Assembly: GCA_030656215.1 (NCBI GenBank)
Contig: JAUSOD010000029.1
Location: 1 to 64,000 of the forward strand
Source: Azoarcus sp.
Lineage (GTDB): Bacteria > Pseudomonadota > Gammaproteobacteria > Burkholderiales > Rhodocyclaceae
DNA length: 64,000 nt
Direction: 5' to 3'
Part shown: one piece after another, positions 1-8,008 of the stretch
Position numbering within the stretch: the first letter of the stretch is position 1
Layout of the letters: every line of letters begins with the position of its first letter
The notes under the pieces: generated by a model
Seen by the model: the letters and a program-made list of their open reading frames with translations, nothing else
Told to the model about the DNA's origin: nothing
The model's database searches: none
Made by a program: the position numbers and the translations under genes

Positions 1-35
1 GTCGCGCCCTTCGAATTACGCTTGATCGTGGTCAT
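1..35 (-). CDS. 5' end of a gene running off the window (possibly OsmC-like)
   Basis: An ATG on the minus strand at 35-33 opens a frame reading MTTIKRNSKGA to the window edge. A strong ribosome binding site (GGAGGGGG) lies just upstream of it, at about 41-48. Only eleven codons are visible, so the product cannot be established. The opening resembles the start of OsmC-family peroxiredoxins, but that is a guess from a very short stretch. It is divergent from the AsmA-family gene at 205. Confidence 0.4.
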   Translation of the reverse strand, partial: MTTIKRNSKGA

Positions 36-204
36 GGCTGCCCCCTCCACAGGGTTAAAGGTCGATCGGTAATCAACCTTAGCCATGGCCACCCGCGCCT
101 TCCAATCGAAGGCGCTTCTGCACACACTTCTGAACACTACCTCTGGAGGATAATAATCTGCACCTCTCTCGCGCTGGACTGCCCCACTTGTCTTTCATCC
201 CGTC

Positions 205-2154
205 ATGACACTGTCTCGTTCGCTCAAATGGATTGCCGGGGTTTTCCTGGCGTCTGTCGCGCTGGCGATCACGCTTGCTACCCTTTACGTCGCGCTTTTC
301 GGCTGGAACGCGTTACGCGGCCCGATCGAGCGCATGACGCTGGAAAAGACAGGCCGGGAACTGGTGATCGGCGGTGAGCTCACGGTCGAGCTCACCTGGC
401 CGTTCCCTGGTGTCCAGGCGGATACCGTGAGCTTTGCGAATCCGGCGTGGGCCAAGGAAGAAAAGATGATCGCGGTAGACGCGATCGACATTCAGATCGA
501 CCTCATGCAGCTGATCCGGGGGAATATCGTGCTGCCTGAAGTTCGGCTCACGCGTCCCGTGATTTTTCTGGAACGCGGTACCGAGGGCCGAAGGAACTGG
601 CTGCTCGACCGCACCCAGCAGGACGTAGGGGCGCATCTTCGGATCGGCCGCCTGATGCTCGACGAGGGAACGGTGGGCTATGACGATTCGGCGCAGAAGA
701 CCCGCATCCGCGCGCAACTGTCGACGTCGGACCCGGAGCCCGGGAAGGCCGGGCTCACTTTCACCGCGCAGGGACAGTTCAAGGGGATGCCGCTCAAGAC
801 CCGCGGCCAGGGCGGGCCGGTGCTCGGATTGCGCGATGAGAGCACGCCTTATCCGATCAAGGGCGATCTCACCATAGGCAACACGGTGGTGAAGGCCGAG
901 GGCAGCATCACCGGGCTGACGAGCCTCTCCGCCGTGGACCTGCGGCTGGGGGTGAGCGGGCCGAGCTTGGCACAGCTTTATCCACTGCTCGGCATCGTCC
1001 TTCCGGAAACGCATGCGTACGAGACCGAGGGGCACCTCGTGCACGACGAACGAACCTGGCGTTACGAGAAATTCACCGGCCGTATCGGCAACAGCGACAT
1101 CGCCGGCACAGCCCAACTCGTTACTGGCGAGGGCCGTCCGGCACTCCAGGCAGATCTGGTTTCGCGCATGCTAGACATTGCCGATCTTGGCCCCCCCGTC
1201 GGCATCGATCCGGCCCGCGCCAAGCCCGCATCATCCAGAACCGCGGCCGCAGCGCCGCTGGCAAAGGTGCTGCCCGAACTGCCGTTCGTGATCGAGCGCT
1301 GGAACAGCGTCGACGCGGAGGTGATGCTACAGGCCAAGACGATTCGCCATCCCGCGGGCATGCCGCTCGACGACCTCGTGACCCGGTTGAGTTTGCGCAA
1401 CTCGGTGCTGACCCTCGATCCGCTCCAACTTGGCGTTGCCGGTGGTCAGCTCAACGGGACGATCTCGCTGGATGGACGCGAACATCCGATCAAGGCGCAT
1501 GCCTCGATGCGTGCGCAAAAAATGCGCCTTGCGAAGCTGTTTCCGACCGTCGAGCTTAACAAGAGCAGCATCGGACAGATCAATGGCGAATTCGACCTGA
1601 CCGGAAGAGGCGACTCGGTCCGGGACATGCTTGCTAGCTCGAACGGCAAGCTCGGACTGGTTGTCGCTGGCGGCGAGATCAGCAAGTTGATGATGAAACA
1701 GGTCGGCCTACATCTGTGGGACATCGTGCAACTGACCGTGACTGGCGACGAACTCGTGAAGGTACGCTGCGCAGTGGCCGACTTCGACATCGAGGACGGG
1801 ATCATGGAAACCCGCGCGCTGGTGTTCGATACAGCGGTCACCACCATCATCGGAACAGGCCGCATCGACCTGAAGCAGGAGACGTTCGACCTGACGCTCG
1901 GCCAGGTCACGAAGGAAACCAGTGCGGTTGCGCTGAGCAGTCCGTTATACGTCCGTGGCAGCTTCGCACAGCCCGACGTGGAATTCGATAAAGGGCGCGT
2001 CATCGGGCGTGCACTGGGCGCTGTTGCGCTGGGCGCGATCAATCCGCTGCTTGCGCTGATCCCGTTGATTGACGCCGGCCCGGGCGAGGACCGCGACTGC
2101 GCTCAACTGCTTCGCGACGCACGGAAGTCGTCGCAGAGCGCAAAACCACGGTGA
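205..2154 (+). CDS. AsmA-family inner-membrane protein
   Basis: A 649-residue protein with one N-terminal membrane segment (about residues 8-32) followed by a long periplasmic region rich in beta strands. The layout is that of the AsmA family: a short cytoplasmic start, a helix, the early 'P..RMTLEKTGRELVIGGEL' stretch typical of the AsmA N-terminal domain, and a C-terminal AsmA-like domain where the 'GTGRIDLKQETFDLTLG' region sits. Family members (AsmA, TamB, YhdP relatives) are thought to help move phospholipid to, or maintain, the outer membrane. No partner gene is adjacent, so the substrate cannot be read from context. The ATG at 205 puts the signal anchor at the very N-terminus; the ribosome binding site is weak. 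Family assignment is good; the cellular role is inferred. Confidence 0.8.
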   Translation: MTLSRSLKWIAGVFLASVALAITLATLYVALFGWNALRGPIERMTLEKTGRELVIGGELTVELTWPFPGVQADTVSFANPAWAKEEKMIAVDAIDIQIDLMQLIRGNIVLPEVRLTRPVIFLERGTEGRRNWLLDRTQQDVGAHLRIGRLMLDEGTVGYDDSAQKTRIRAQLSTSDPEPGKAGLTFTAQGQFKGMPLKTRGQGGPVLGLRDESTPYPIKGDLTIGNTVVKAEGSITGLTSLSAVDLRLGVSGPSLAQLYPLLGIVLPETHAYETEGHLVHDERTWRYEKFTGRIGNSDIAGTAQLVTGEGRPALQADLVSRMLDIADLGPPVGIDPARAKPASSRTAAAAPLAKVLPELPFVIERWNSVDAEVMLQAKTIRHPAGMPLDDLVTRLSLRNSVLTLDPLQLGVAGGQLNGTISLDGREHPIKAHASMRAQKMRLAKLFPTVELNKSSIGQINGEFDLTGRGDSVRDMLASSNGKLGLVVAGGEISKLMMKQVGLHLWDIVQLTVTGDELVKVRCAVADFDIEDGIMETRALVFDTAVTTIIGTGRIDLKQETFDLTLGQVTKETSAVALSSPLYVRGSFAQPDVEFDKGRVIGRALGAVALGAINPLLALIPLIDAGPGEDRDCAQLLRDARKSSQSAKPR

Positions 2155-2184
2155 ACGGTCACCGAGTATCGGTCGCCGTCAGAC

Positions 2185-2517
2185 CTACTCTTTCGCCCCT
2201 GCTTCCTCCCACAAGGCCCGCCCAAACGATTTCCACACCGCCCCCCCATGGCTTTCCATGCCCAGGGTTGCACTCTCTTCCATGGTCTGGAGCATCAGCG
2301 ACGCCAGGCCGAACAGATCGATCCGGGCCTTGAACGCGAAGTCGTCCGGTGCGCCATGGGCGAGCGTGCCCGGTGCCGAGTGGTACGCAAGCGCCTCGCG
2401 AGCAAGCGCACGCACCTGCGACTCATCGTTCCAGTCGATTCCCAGGGCAATGCCCTTGCGCTCGATCTCGAGCTCGATCTCCCTGACGTTACGTTCGTAA
2501 TCCTCAAAGCCTGCCAT
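2185..2517 (-). CDS. small conserved-looking hypothetical protein
   Basis: A 110-residue soluble protein when started at the ATG at 2517; a TTG at 2559 would add 14 residues. It is acidic and helix-rich (MAGFEDYERNVREIELEIERKG...), with no membrane segment, signal peptide or metal motif that I can see. I do not recognise the family. It is convergent with the AsmA-family gene, whose stop lies 30 bases away, and it faces away from the amidoligase at 2888. Its coding-style third positions support a real gene. Function unknown. Confidence 0.55.
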   Translation of the reverse strand: MAGFEDYERNVREIELEIERKGIALGIDWNDESQVRALAREALAYHSAPGTLAHGAPDDFAFKARIDLFGLASLMLQTMEESATLGMESHGGAVWKSFGRALWEEAGAKE

Positions 2518-2797
2518 CGAATGGGCCTCGTCTCTCGGGTTCAAGTGGTCCTGCGGCAACGGGATGTCTACCCAGCACAGGGAGACGGTAACATCGGATC
2601 GACCGTGGCGGTCGGCGCCGTGCGGGCCCGCAGGGGCGACGTGGTTCCCGGAGGCTACTCCAGGGTGTCAAACCAGCAGCGATCCGGGGTTCGCAGCGCC
2701 GCTGCAATGAATCCGCGGGTAGGCGACAAGCGCCAAACTGCGTTAAGCTCGATCCCGGATTCCATGTATTCGGACTTGACGAAACGACAGGGGTCTC

Positions 2798-2884
2798 ATG
2801 AGCCTCGCCTTGCGTGATCTGGAAGCAGTTCGTCTGCAGATCCCCCCTGAACTTTGCTCGCGCTACCTGCGCACAGGCTACTAG
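2798..2884 (+). CDS. possible 28-codon leader ORF before the first amidoligase gene
   Basis: An ATG at 2798 opens a 28-codon frame (MSLALRDLEAVRLQIPPELC, then SRYLRTGY) whose TAG stop ends three bases before the ATG of the large DUF2126 gene at 2888. A GGGG stretch lies 4-8 bases upstream of the ATG (2790-2793). The tight junction would suit translational coupling. The 328-base gap from 2560 to 2887 holds nothing else that I can identify: no sigma54-type promoter and no clear terminator. It may be a leader peptide, a remnant of a longer gene, or chance. Confidence 0.3.
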   Translation: MSLALRDLEAVRLQIPPELCSRYLRTGY

Positions 2885-2887
2885 ACC

Positions 2888-5800
2888 ATGGCAATACGCG
2901 TCGCCCTTCATCACAAGACCAGCTATCGCTACGATCGCCCCGTCATCCTGACCCCGCATGAAGTTCGGCTGCGCCCCGCGCCCCATGCGCGCACGCCGAT
3001 TCTGTCATATTCGCTCAGCGCGGAACCGGCCAAGCACTTCATCAACTGGCAGCAGGACCCGTACGGCAACTACATCGGGCGCTTTGTGTTCCCCGAGCCG
3101 ACGCGCGAACTGAGCTTCACGGTGGATCTGGTTGCCGACATGACGGTCATCAACCCCTTCGACTTCTTCGTCGAGGAGTACGCCAACGCGTTCCCTTTCG
3201 AGTACGCCGATCAGCTCAAGTACGAGCTGGCACCCTACCTCATGCCCCTGCCCGCCGGCCCGTTGCTGGCGAGCTGGATCACGAAGATGAAGCGCGAGGA
3301 GCTGACTGCGGGCCTGCTCACCCAGGATTTCCTGGTCAACCTGAACCGTCGCCTGCAGAAGGATATCGCCTACCTGGTGCGCATGGAGCCGGGCGTGCAG
3401 ACACCCGAGGAAACGCTGCAAAAAGCCTGCGGTTCGTGCCGCGACACCGGGTGGCTGCTGGTGCAGATCCTGCGCCACATGGGGCTAGCTGCGCGTTTCG
3501 TGTCGGGCTACCTGATCCAGCTCACCGCCGACATCAAATCCCTTGACGGTCCGAGCGGCACCGACAAGGACTTCACCGACCTGCACGCGTGGACCGAGGT
3601 CTATGTGCCCGGTGCCGGCTGGATCGGGCTCGACCCCACCTCGGGGCTGCTGGCCGGCGAGGGACATATCCCGCTCGCCTGCACCGCCATGCCGCAGAGT
3701 GCGGCGCCGGTCATCGGCTCGTTCACCGGCCAAGCCAACAGCGAGTTCGGTTTCGAGATGACGGTGACCCGCGTACACGAAGATCCGCGCGTCACCAAGC
3801 CCTACACCGAGGCGCAGTGGCAAGCGATGGAAGCGCTGGGCGCGCAGGTCGACTTGGAGCTCGAGGCCGGTGACGTCCGCCTGACCCAGGGCGGAGAGCC
3901 CACCTTCGTGTCCATCGACGACATGGACGGCCCCGAATGGAACATCACCGCACTGTCGCCCAAGAAGCGCGAGCTCGCGGGGCAGCTCACCACGCGCCTC
4001 AAGCAGCGCTTTACCAAGGGCGCCATGCTGCATCACGGCCAGGGCAAGTGGTACCCCGGCGAGCCGCTGCCACGCTGGGCACTGGGCATCTACTGGCGAT
4101 GCGACGGCGAGCCGATCTGGCGCGATGACGCGCTGATCGCAGACGAGTCTGCCGACTACGGCTTTGGCCCGGCCGATGCCGAACGCTACGGCAAGGCGCT
4201 GGCCGGACACCTCGGCCTGCACCCGGGCTACCTGATCGCCGCCTATGAAGACGTATGGGCCCTGCTGCAGGATGAACAGCGCCTGCCGCCGAACATCGAC
4301 CCGCTCAAGGCCGACCTCAAGGATCCCGACGAGCGTAAGCGCCTGGCCCGCCTGCTGGCCCGCGGCCTCGGCGAGCCCACCGGCTTCGTGCTGCCGATCA
4401 AGCCGGTGGAACACACGGCGAAGGACGGCGACAAGTCCGGCATCGGGCAAGGCCTCGGGCAAGACCACGGGGGGCAAGGCGTCGGTACGACGACCTGGCG
4501 ATCGAGCCGCTGGCCGCTGAAGCGCGAGCATCTTTACCTGATACCGGGCGACTCACCGGCTGGCCTGCGCCTGCCGCTGGCTTCCCTGCCCTGGGTCGCG
4601 CCGGAAGAAACCGAGCGCGACTACCCGGTCGACCCGTTCGAAGAACGCCATGCGCTGGGCGAACCGGGCAAGAAGGCCGCCAAAGCGGGGACGGGGACAC
4701 CGCCTCCGGCCGCCCCACCCGAGCCGCGCGAAGTGATCCACACCGCGCTGTGCGTCGAAGTGCGCGCCGGACGGCTGCACGTCTTCCTGCCACCGGTCTC
4801 GCGGATCGAAGACTATCTGGCGCTGGTCGCCGCGGTGGAACAGACCGCAGCCGAACTGAAGACGCCCCTGTGGATGGAAGGTTATCCGCCGCCGCGCGAT
4901 CCGCGGGTGCGATTGCTCGGCATCACCCCCGACCCCGGTGTGATCGAAGTGAATGTGCATCCGGCCTCGAGCTGGCGCGAGCTGGTCGACAACACCCACA
5001 TTTTTTATGAAGAGGCGCGCCTCACCCGGCTCGGCACCGAGAAGTTCATGCTCGACGGGCGCCACACCGGCACCGGCGGCGGCAACCATGTCACGCTGGG
5101 CGGCGCCACGCCGGCCGACAGCCTGTGGCTGCGCCGGCCTGACGTGCTCCGGAGCCTGATCACCTACTGGCAGAACCACCCGTCCCTGTCCTACCTGTTC
5201 TCCGGCACCTTCATCGGCCCCACCAGCCAGGCGCCGCGAGCGGACGAGGCGCGTGACGACAACCTGTACGAACTGGCCATCGCCTTCCAGCAGATGTCGA
5301 CAGTGCTGCCCAATACCGAAGAAAGCCAGCGCCCCTGGCTGGTCGACCGCCTGCTGCGCAACCTGCTGATCGACCTGACCGGCAACACCCATCGCGCCGA
5401 ATTCTCCATCGACAAGCTGTATTCGCCCGATGGCCCGACCGGCCGCCTTGGCCTGGTCGAGTTCCGCGCCTTCGAGATGCCGCCCCACCCGCAGATGAAC
5501 CTGTGCCAGATCCTGCTTCTGCGTGCGCTGGTGGCGCGCTTCTGGCGCCAGCCCTATCACGGCCAACTGGTGAACTGGGGCACCCAGCTGCACGACCGCT
5601 GGATGCTGCCGCATTTCGTCGAACAGGACATCCGCGATGTGGCCCGCGACCTGCAGCAGGCGGGATACGCCTTCGCCGAGAGCTGGTTCGAACCCTTCAT
5701 CGAATTCCGCTTCCCGCGTTACGGCACCGTGGTGTACGAGGGCGTGCAGATGGAGCTGCGCCAGGCGATCGAACCGTGGAACGTGCTCGGCGAAGAAATG

Positions 5801-6268
5801 AGCGCCGGCGCCACCTCGCGTTATGTGGATTCCTCGGTCGAGCGCATGCAGATCAAAGTGCGCGGCCTGACCGACGGGCGCCACATCGTGGCCTGCAATG
5901 GCCGCCCGGTGCCGCTCCACCCCACCGGGGTACCCGGCGAATACGTGGCCGGCGTACGCTTCCGGGCGTGGAACCCGCCGTCGGCACTGCATCCCACCAT
6001 CGGCATACACGCCCCGCTCACCTTCGACATCGTCGACTCATGGATGGGCCGTGCCATCGGTGGCTGCACCTATCACGTGTCCCACCCGGGCGGGCGCAGC
6101 TACAACAGCTTCCCGGTCAATGCCAACGAGGCCGAGGCGCGCCGCTTCGCCCGCTTCTGGCCCCACGGCCACACCCCGGGACCGATGCCGGTGAAAGCCG
6201 AGCCGCTCAACCCCGACTTCCCGTTCACCCTGGATCTGCGCTGGCAGCCCCCTGGCGACCGGCGCTGA
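2888..6268 (+). CDS. transglutaminase / DUF2126 putative amidoligase (copy 1)
   Basis: A 1126-residue protein joining a bacterial transglutaminase-like half to a DUF2126 putative amidoligase half. Residues 1-90 match the transglutaminase N-terminal domain (HHKTSYRYDRPV). The core carries a full catalytic triad: Cys184 in CGSCRDT, His233 in TDLHAWTEVY and Asp249 in GLDPTSG. DUF2126 begins around residue 330 with DVRLTQGGEPTFVS and runs to the C-terminus. Aravind and colleagues grouped DUF2126 with amidoligases proposed to make or attach unusual peptides; the real substrate is unknown. It is closely similar along its whole length to the protein at 53925-57347 but lacks the ATP-grasp partner. 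The linker near residues 515-540 and 590-620 (Gly/Lys/Pro-rich) differs from copy 2. The small membrane protein at 6295 follows 26 bases later. Confidence 0.88.
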   Translation: MAIRVALHHKTSYRYDRPVILTPHEVRLRPAPHARTPILSYSLSAEPAKHFINWQQDPYGNYIGRFVFPEPTRELSFTVDLVADMTVINPFDFFVEEYANAFPFEYADQLKYELAPYLMPLPAGPLLASWITKMKREELTAGLLTQDFLVNLNRRLQKDIAYLVRMEPGVQTPEETLQKACGSCRDTGWLLVQILRHMGLAARFVSGYLIQLTADIKSLDGPSGTDKDFTDLHAWTEVYVPGAGWIGLDPTSGLLAGEGHIPLACTAMPQSAAPVIGSFTGQANSEFGFEMTVTRVHEDPRVTKPYTEAQWQAMEALGAQVDLELEAGDVRLTQGGEPTFVSIDDMDGPEWNITALSPKKRELAGQLTTRLKQRFTKGAMLHHGQGKWYPGEPLPRWALGIYWRCDGEPIWRDDALIADESADYGFGPADAERYGKALAGHLGLHPGYLIAAYEDVWALLQDEQRLPPNIDPLKADLKDPDERKRLARLLARGLGEPTGFVLPIKPVEHTAKDGDKSGIGQGLGQDHGGQGVGTTTWRSSRWPLKREHLYLIPGDSPAGLRLPLASLPWVAPEETERDYPVDPFEERHALGEPGKKAAKAGTGTPPPAAPPEPREVIHTALCVEVRAGRLHVFLPPVSRIEDYLALVAAVEQTAAELKTPLWMEGYPPPRDPRVRLLGITPDPGVIEVNVHPASSWRELVDNTHIFYEEARLTRLGTEKFMLDGRHTGTGGGNHVTLGGATPADSLWLRRPDVLRSLITYWQNHPSLSYLFSGTFIGPTSQAPRADEARDDNLYELAIAFQQMSTVLPNTEESQRPWLVDRLLRNLLIDLTGNTHRAEFSIDKLYSPDGPTGRLGLVEFRAFEMPPHPQMNLCQILLLRALVARFWRQPYHGQLVNWGTQLHDRWMLPHFVEQDIRDVARDLQQAGYAFAESWFEPFIEFRFPRYGTVVYEGVQMELRQAIEPWNVLGEEMSAGATSRYVDSSVERMQIKVRGLTDGRHIVACNGRPVPLHPTGVPGEYVAGVRFRAWNPPSALHPTIGIHAPLTFDIVDSWMGRAIGGCTYHVSHPGGRSYNSFPVNANEAEARRFARFWPHGHTPGPMPVKAEPLNPDFPFTLDLRWQPPGDRR

Positions 6269-6294
6269 GGCAGGCCACCTCACGGAGCAATACG

Positions 6295-6654
6295 ATGATC
6301 AGACTCACCGACACCCAGGCCTATGCAATCGCAATCGGCGGAGGAACCGCCCTGTGGCTGGGAACCGGCGCAATTGCCGGTGTGCGCGAAGCCTGGGACG
6401 CCACGCTGTACTGGACCATTGCGTACCCGCTTGGTGGCGTGCTCGCGGGCTTTCTGGGCCACGCCGTACCCAGGCGGGCATGGCGCTGGGGTCTGGCGAT
6501 GATGCAGGCGCAGGCGCTGGCCTTGCTGGTGACGGCATCCGATCTCGGGCTGGCACCCCTGGGCCTGGTCCTGTTTGCGCTGCTCGCGATCCCGCCGATT
6601 GCCGTGTCCATGATCATGGCGGGCGTTCGCATGCGCCGGAACGAAACGGGATGA
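6295..6654 (+). CDS. small multi-spanning membrane protein
   Basis: A 119-residue protein with about four hydrophobic segments (around residues 8-26, 35-55, 62-80 and 88-110) and a basic C-terminus, MRRNETG. It starts 26 bases after the amidoligase stop behind a CACGGAG ribosome binding site, so the two are probably co-transcribed. I do not recognise a named family; it looks like a small conserved proteobacterial inner-membrane protein. A 22-codon frame overlaps its stop (ATGA at 6651) and ends just before the amidohydrolase, but it is too short to call. Confidence 0.65.
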   Translation: MIRLTDTQAYAIAIGGGTALWLGTGAIAGVREAWDATLYWTIAYPLGGVLAGFLGHAVPRRAWRWGLAMMQAQALALLVTASDLGLAPLGLVLFALLAIPPIAVSMIMAGVRMRRNETG

Positions 6655-6725
6655 GCGTCCTGCAGGGCGCAATCTTCGTGGTGCCGGGGGACCAGGATTA
6701 CTTCATCACCAATGCTTGAGACGCC

Positions 6726-8006
6726 ATGTTCGATCTGATCATCCGCAATGCCAACCTTGCCGACGGACGCGAAAATATCGATATCGGCATTGCCGACGGC
6801 CGTATCCTTGCGGTGCAGCCGGCGCTCGCCGCCAGCACCGCAGAGGCCATCGACGCGCAAGGGCAGTTGGTCACCGCGCCCTTCGTCGACGCCCATTTCC
6901 ATATGGATTCCACGCTGAGCTACGGCCTGCCGCGGGTCAATCAATCAGGAACCCTGCTCGAGGGCATTGCGCTGTGGGGCGAGCTCAAACCGCTCCTTAC
7001 CCAGGACGCGATCATCGAACGCGCGCTGGCCTACTGTGACTGGGCGGTGGCCAAGGGGCTGCTCGCGATCCGCTCGCATGTCGACGTGTGCGACCCGCGC
7101 CTGCTCGCGGTGGAGGCGCTGCTCGAGGTCAAGCGGCGGGTTGCGCCCTACCTCGACCTGCAGCTGGTGGCCTTTCCGCAGGACGGCGTGTTGCGCGCAC
7201 CGGGCGCCCTGGAAAACCTCACCCGCGCGCTCGACATGGGAGTCGACGTGGTCGGCGGCATTCCGCATTTCGAGCGCACCATGGCGGACGGTGCCGAGTC
7301 GGTGCGCATCCTGTGCGAACTCGCCGCCGAACGCGGCCTGCGGGTGGACATGCATTGTGACGAGAGCGACGACCCCTTGTCGCGCCACATCGAGACGCTC
7401 GCCTTCCACACCCGCCGGCTCGGGCTAGAAGGCCGGGTGACGGGCTCGCACCTCACCTCGATGCATTCGATGGACAACTACTACGTATCCAAGCTGATTC
7501 CGCTGATCCGCGAAGCCGGCGTGGCCGCGATTGCCAACCCGCTGATCAATATCACCCTGCAGGGCCGACACGACACCTACCCCAAACGCCGCGGCATGAC
7601 CCGCGTGCCCGAGTTGCTGGCGGCCGGCGTGGCGGTGGCTTTCGGCCACGACTGCGTGCTCGACCCGTGGTACCCGCTCGGCAGCGGCGACATGCTTGAG
7701 GTGGCACACATGGGCCTGCATGTGGCCCAGATGACCGGCCAGGCCGCCATGCGCCAGTGCTTTGCCGCGGTGACCGACACCCCGGCCGCCATTCTCGGCC
7801 TCGACGGCTACGGCATCGCGCCGGGTTGCCGCGCCGATCTGGTGCTGCTGCAGGCCGCCGACCCGGTGGAAGCCATCCGCCTGCGTGCAACCCGCCTGCT
7901 GGTGATGCGCGCAGGCAAGGTCCTCGCCCGCAGCCCTGCCGCCAGCGCGCAGCTTGAGCTGCCCGGCCGGCCGCAACAGGTGGACTGGCGCCATGCCGCG
8001 CGCTGA
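6726..8006 (+). CDS. amidohydrolase, cytosine-deaminase-like
   Basis: A 426-residue metal-dependent amidohydrolase. The DAHFHMDSTLSYG motif supplies the HxH-type metal ligands, HCDESDD supplies the central His, GSHLTSMHSM the next His, and GHDCVLDPWYPLGSGDM the C-terminal Asp region. This order and the FGHDxxxDPWYPLG stretch resemble CodA-type cytosine/isocytosine deaminases. The expected reaction is hydrolytic deamination of a pyrimidine or related ring, in the cytoplasm; substrate is not proven. Its TGA is two bases before the GTG of ttrS, so it may be co-transcribed with ttrSR, although no link to tetrathionate use is known. Confidence 0.8.
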   Translation: MFDLIIRNANLADGRENIDIGIADGRILAVQPALAASTAEAIDAQGQLVTAPFVDAHFHMDSTLSYGLPRVNQSGTLLEGIALWGELKPLLTQDAIIERALAYCDWAVAKGLLAIRSHVDVCDPRLLAVEALLEVKRRVAPYLDLQLVAFPQDGVLRAPGALENLTRALDMGVDVVGGIPHFERTMADGAESVRILCELAAERGLRVDMHCDESDDPLSRHIETLAFHTRRLGLEGRVTGSHLTSMHSMDNYYVSKLIPLIREAGVAAIANPLINITLQGRHDTYPKRRGMTRVPELLAAGVAVAFGHDCVLDPWYPLGSGDMLEVAHMGLHVAQMTGQAAMRQCFAAVTDTPAAILGLDGYGIAPGCRADLVLLQAADPVEAIRLRATRLLVMRAGKVLARSPAASAQLELPGRPQQVDWRHAAR

Positions 8007-8008
8007 TC

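Noticed and set aside
2560-2887. A sigma54 promoter upstream of the first amidoligase, by analogy with copy 2
   Set aside because: No TGGC-N8-TTGC-like element with correct GG-N10-GC spacing and no NtrC-like palindrome is visible there.
4553-6010. A 485-codon open frame opposite the first amidoligase
   Set aside because: Antisense shadow; the plus-strand protein is conserved along this whole stretch with copy 2.
6651-6719. A 22-codon frame between the small membrane protein and the amidohydrolase
   Set aside because: Too short and without a ribosome binding site of its own; no supporting feature besides the ATGA overlap.
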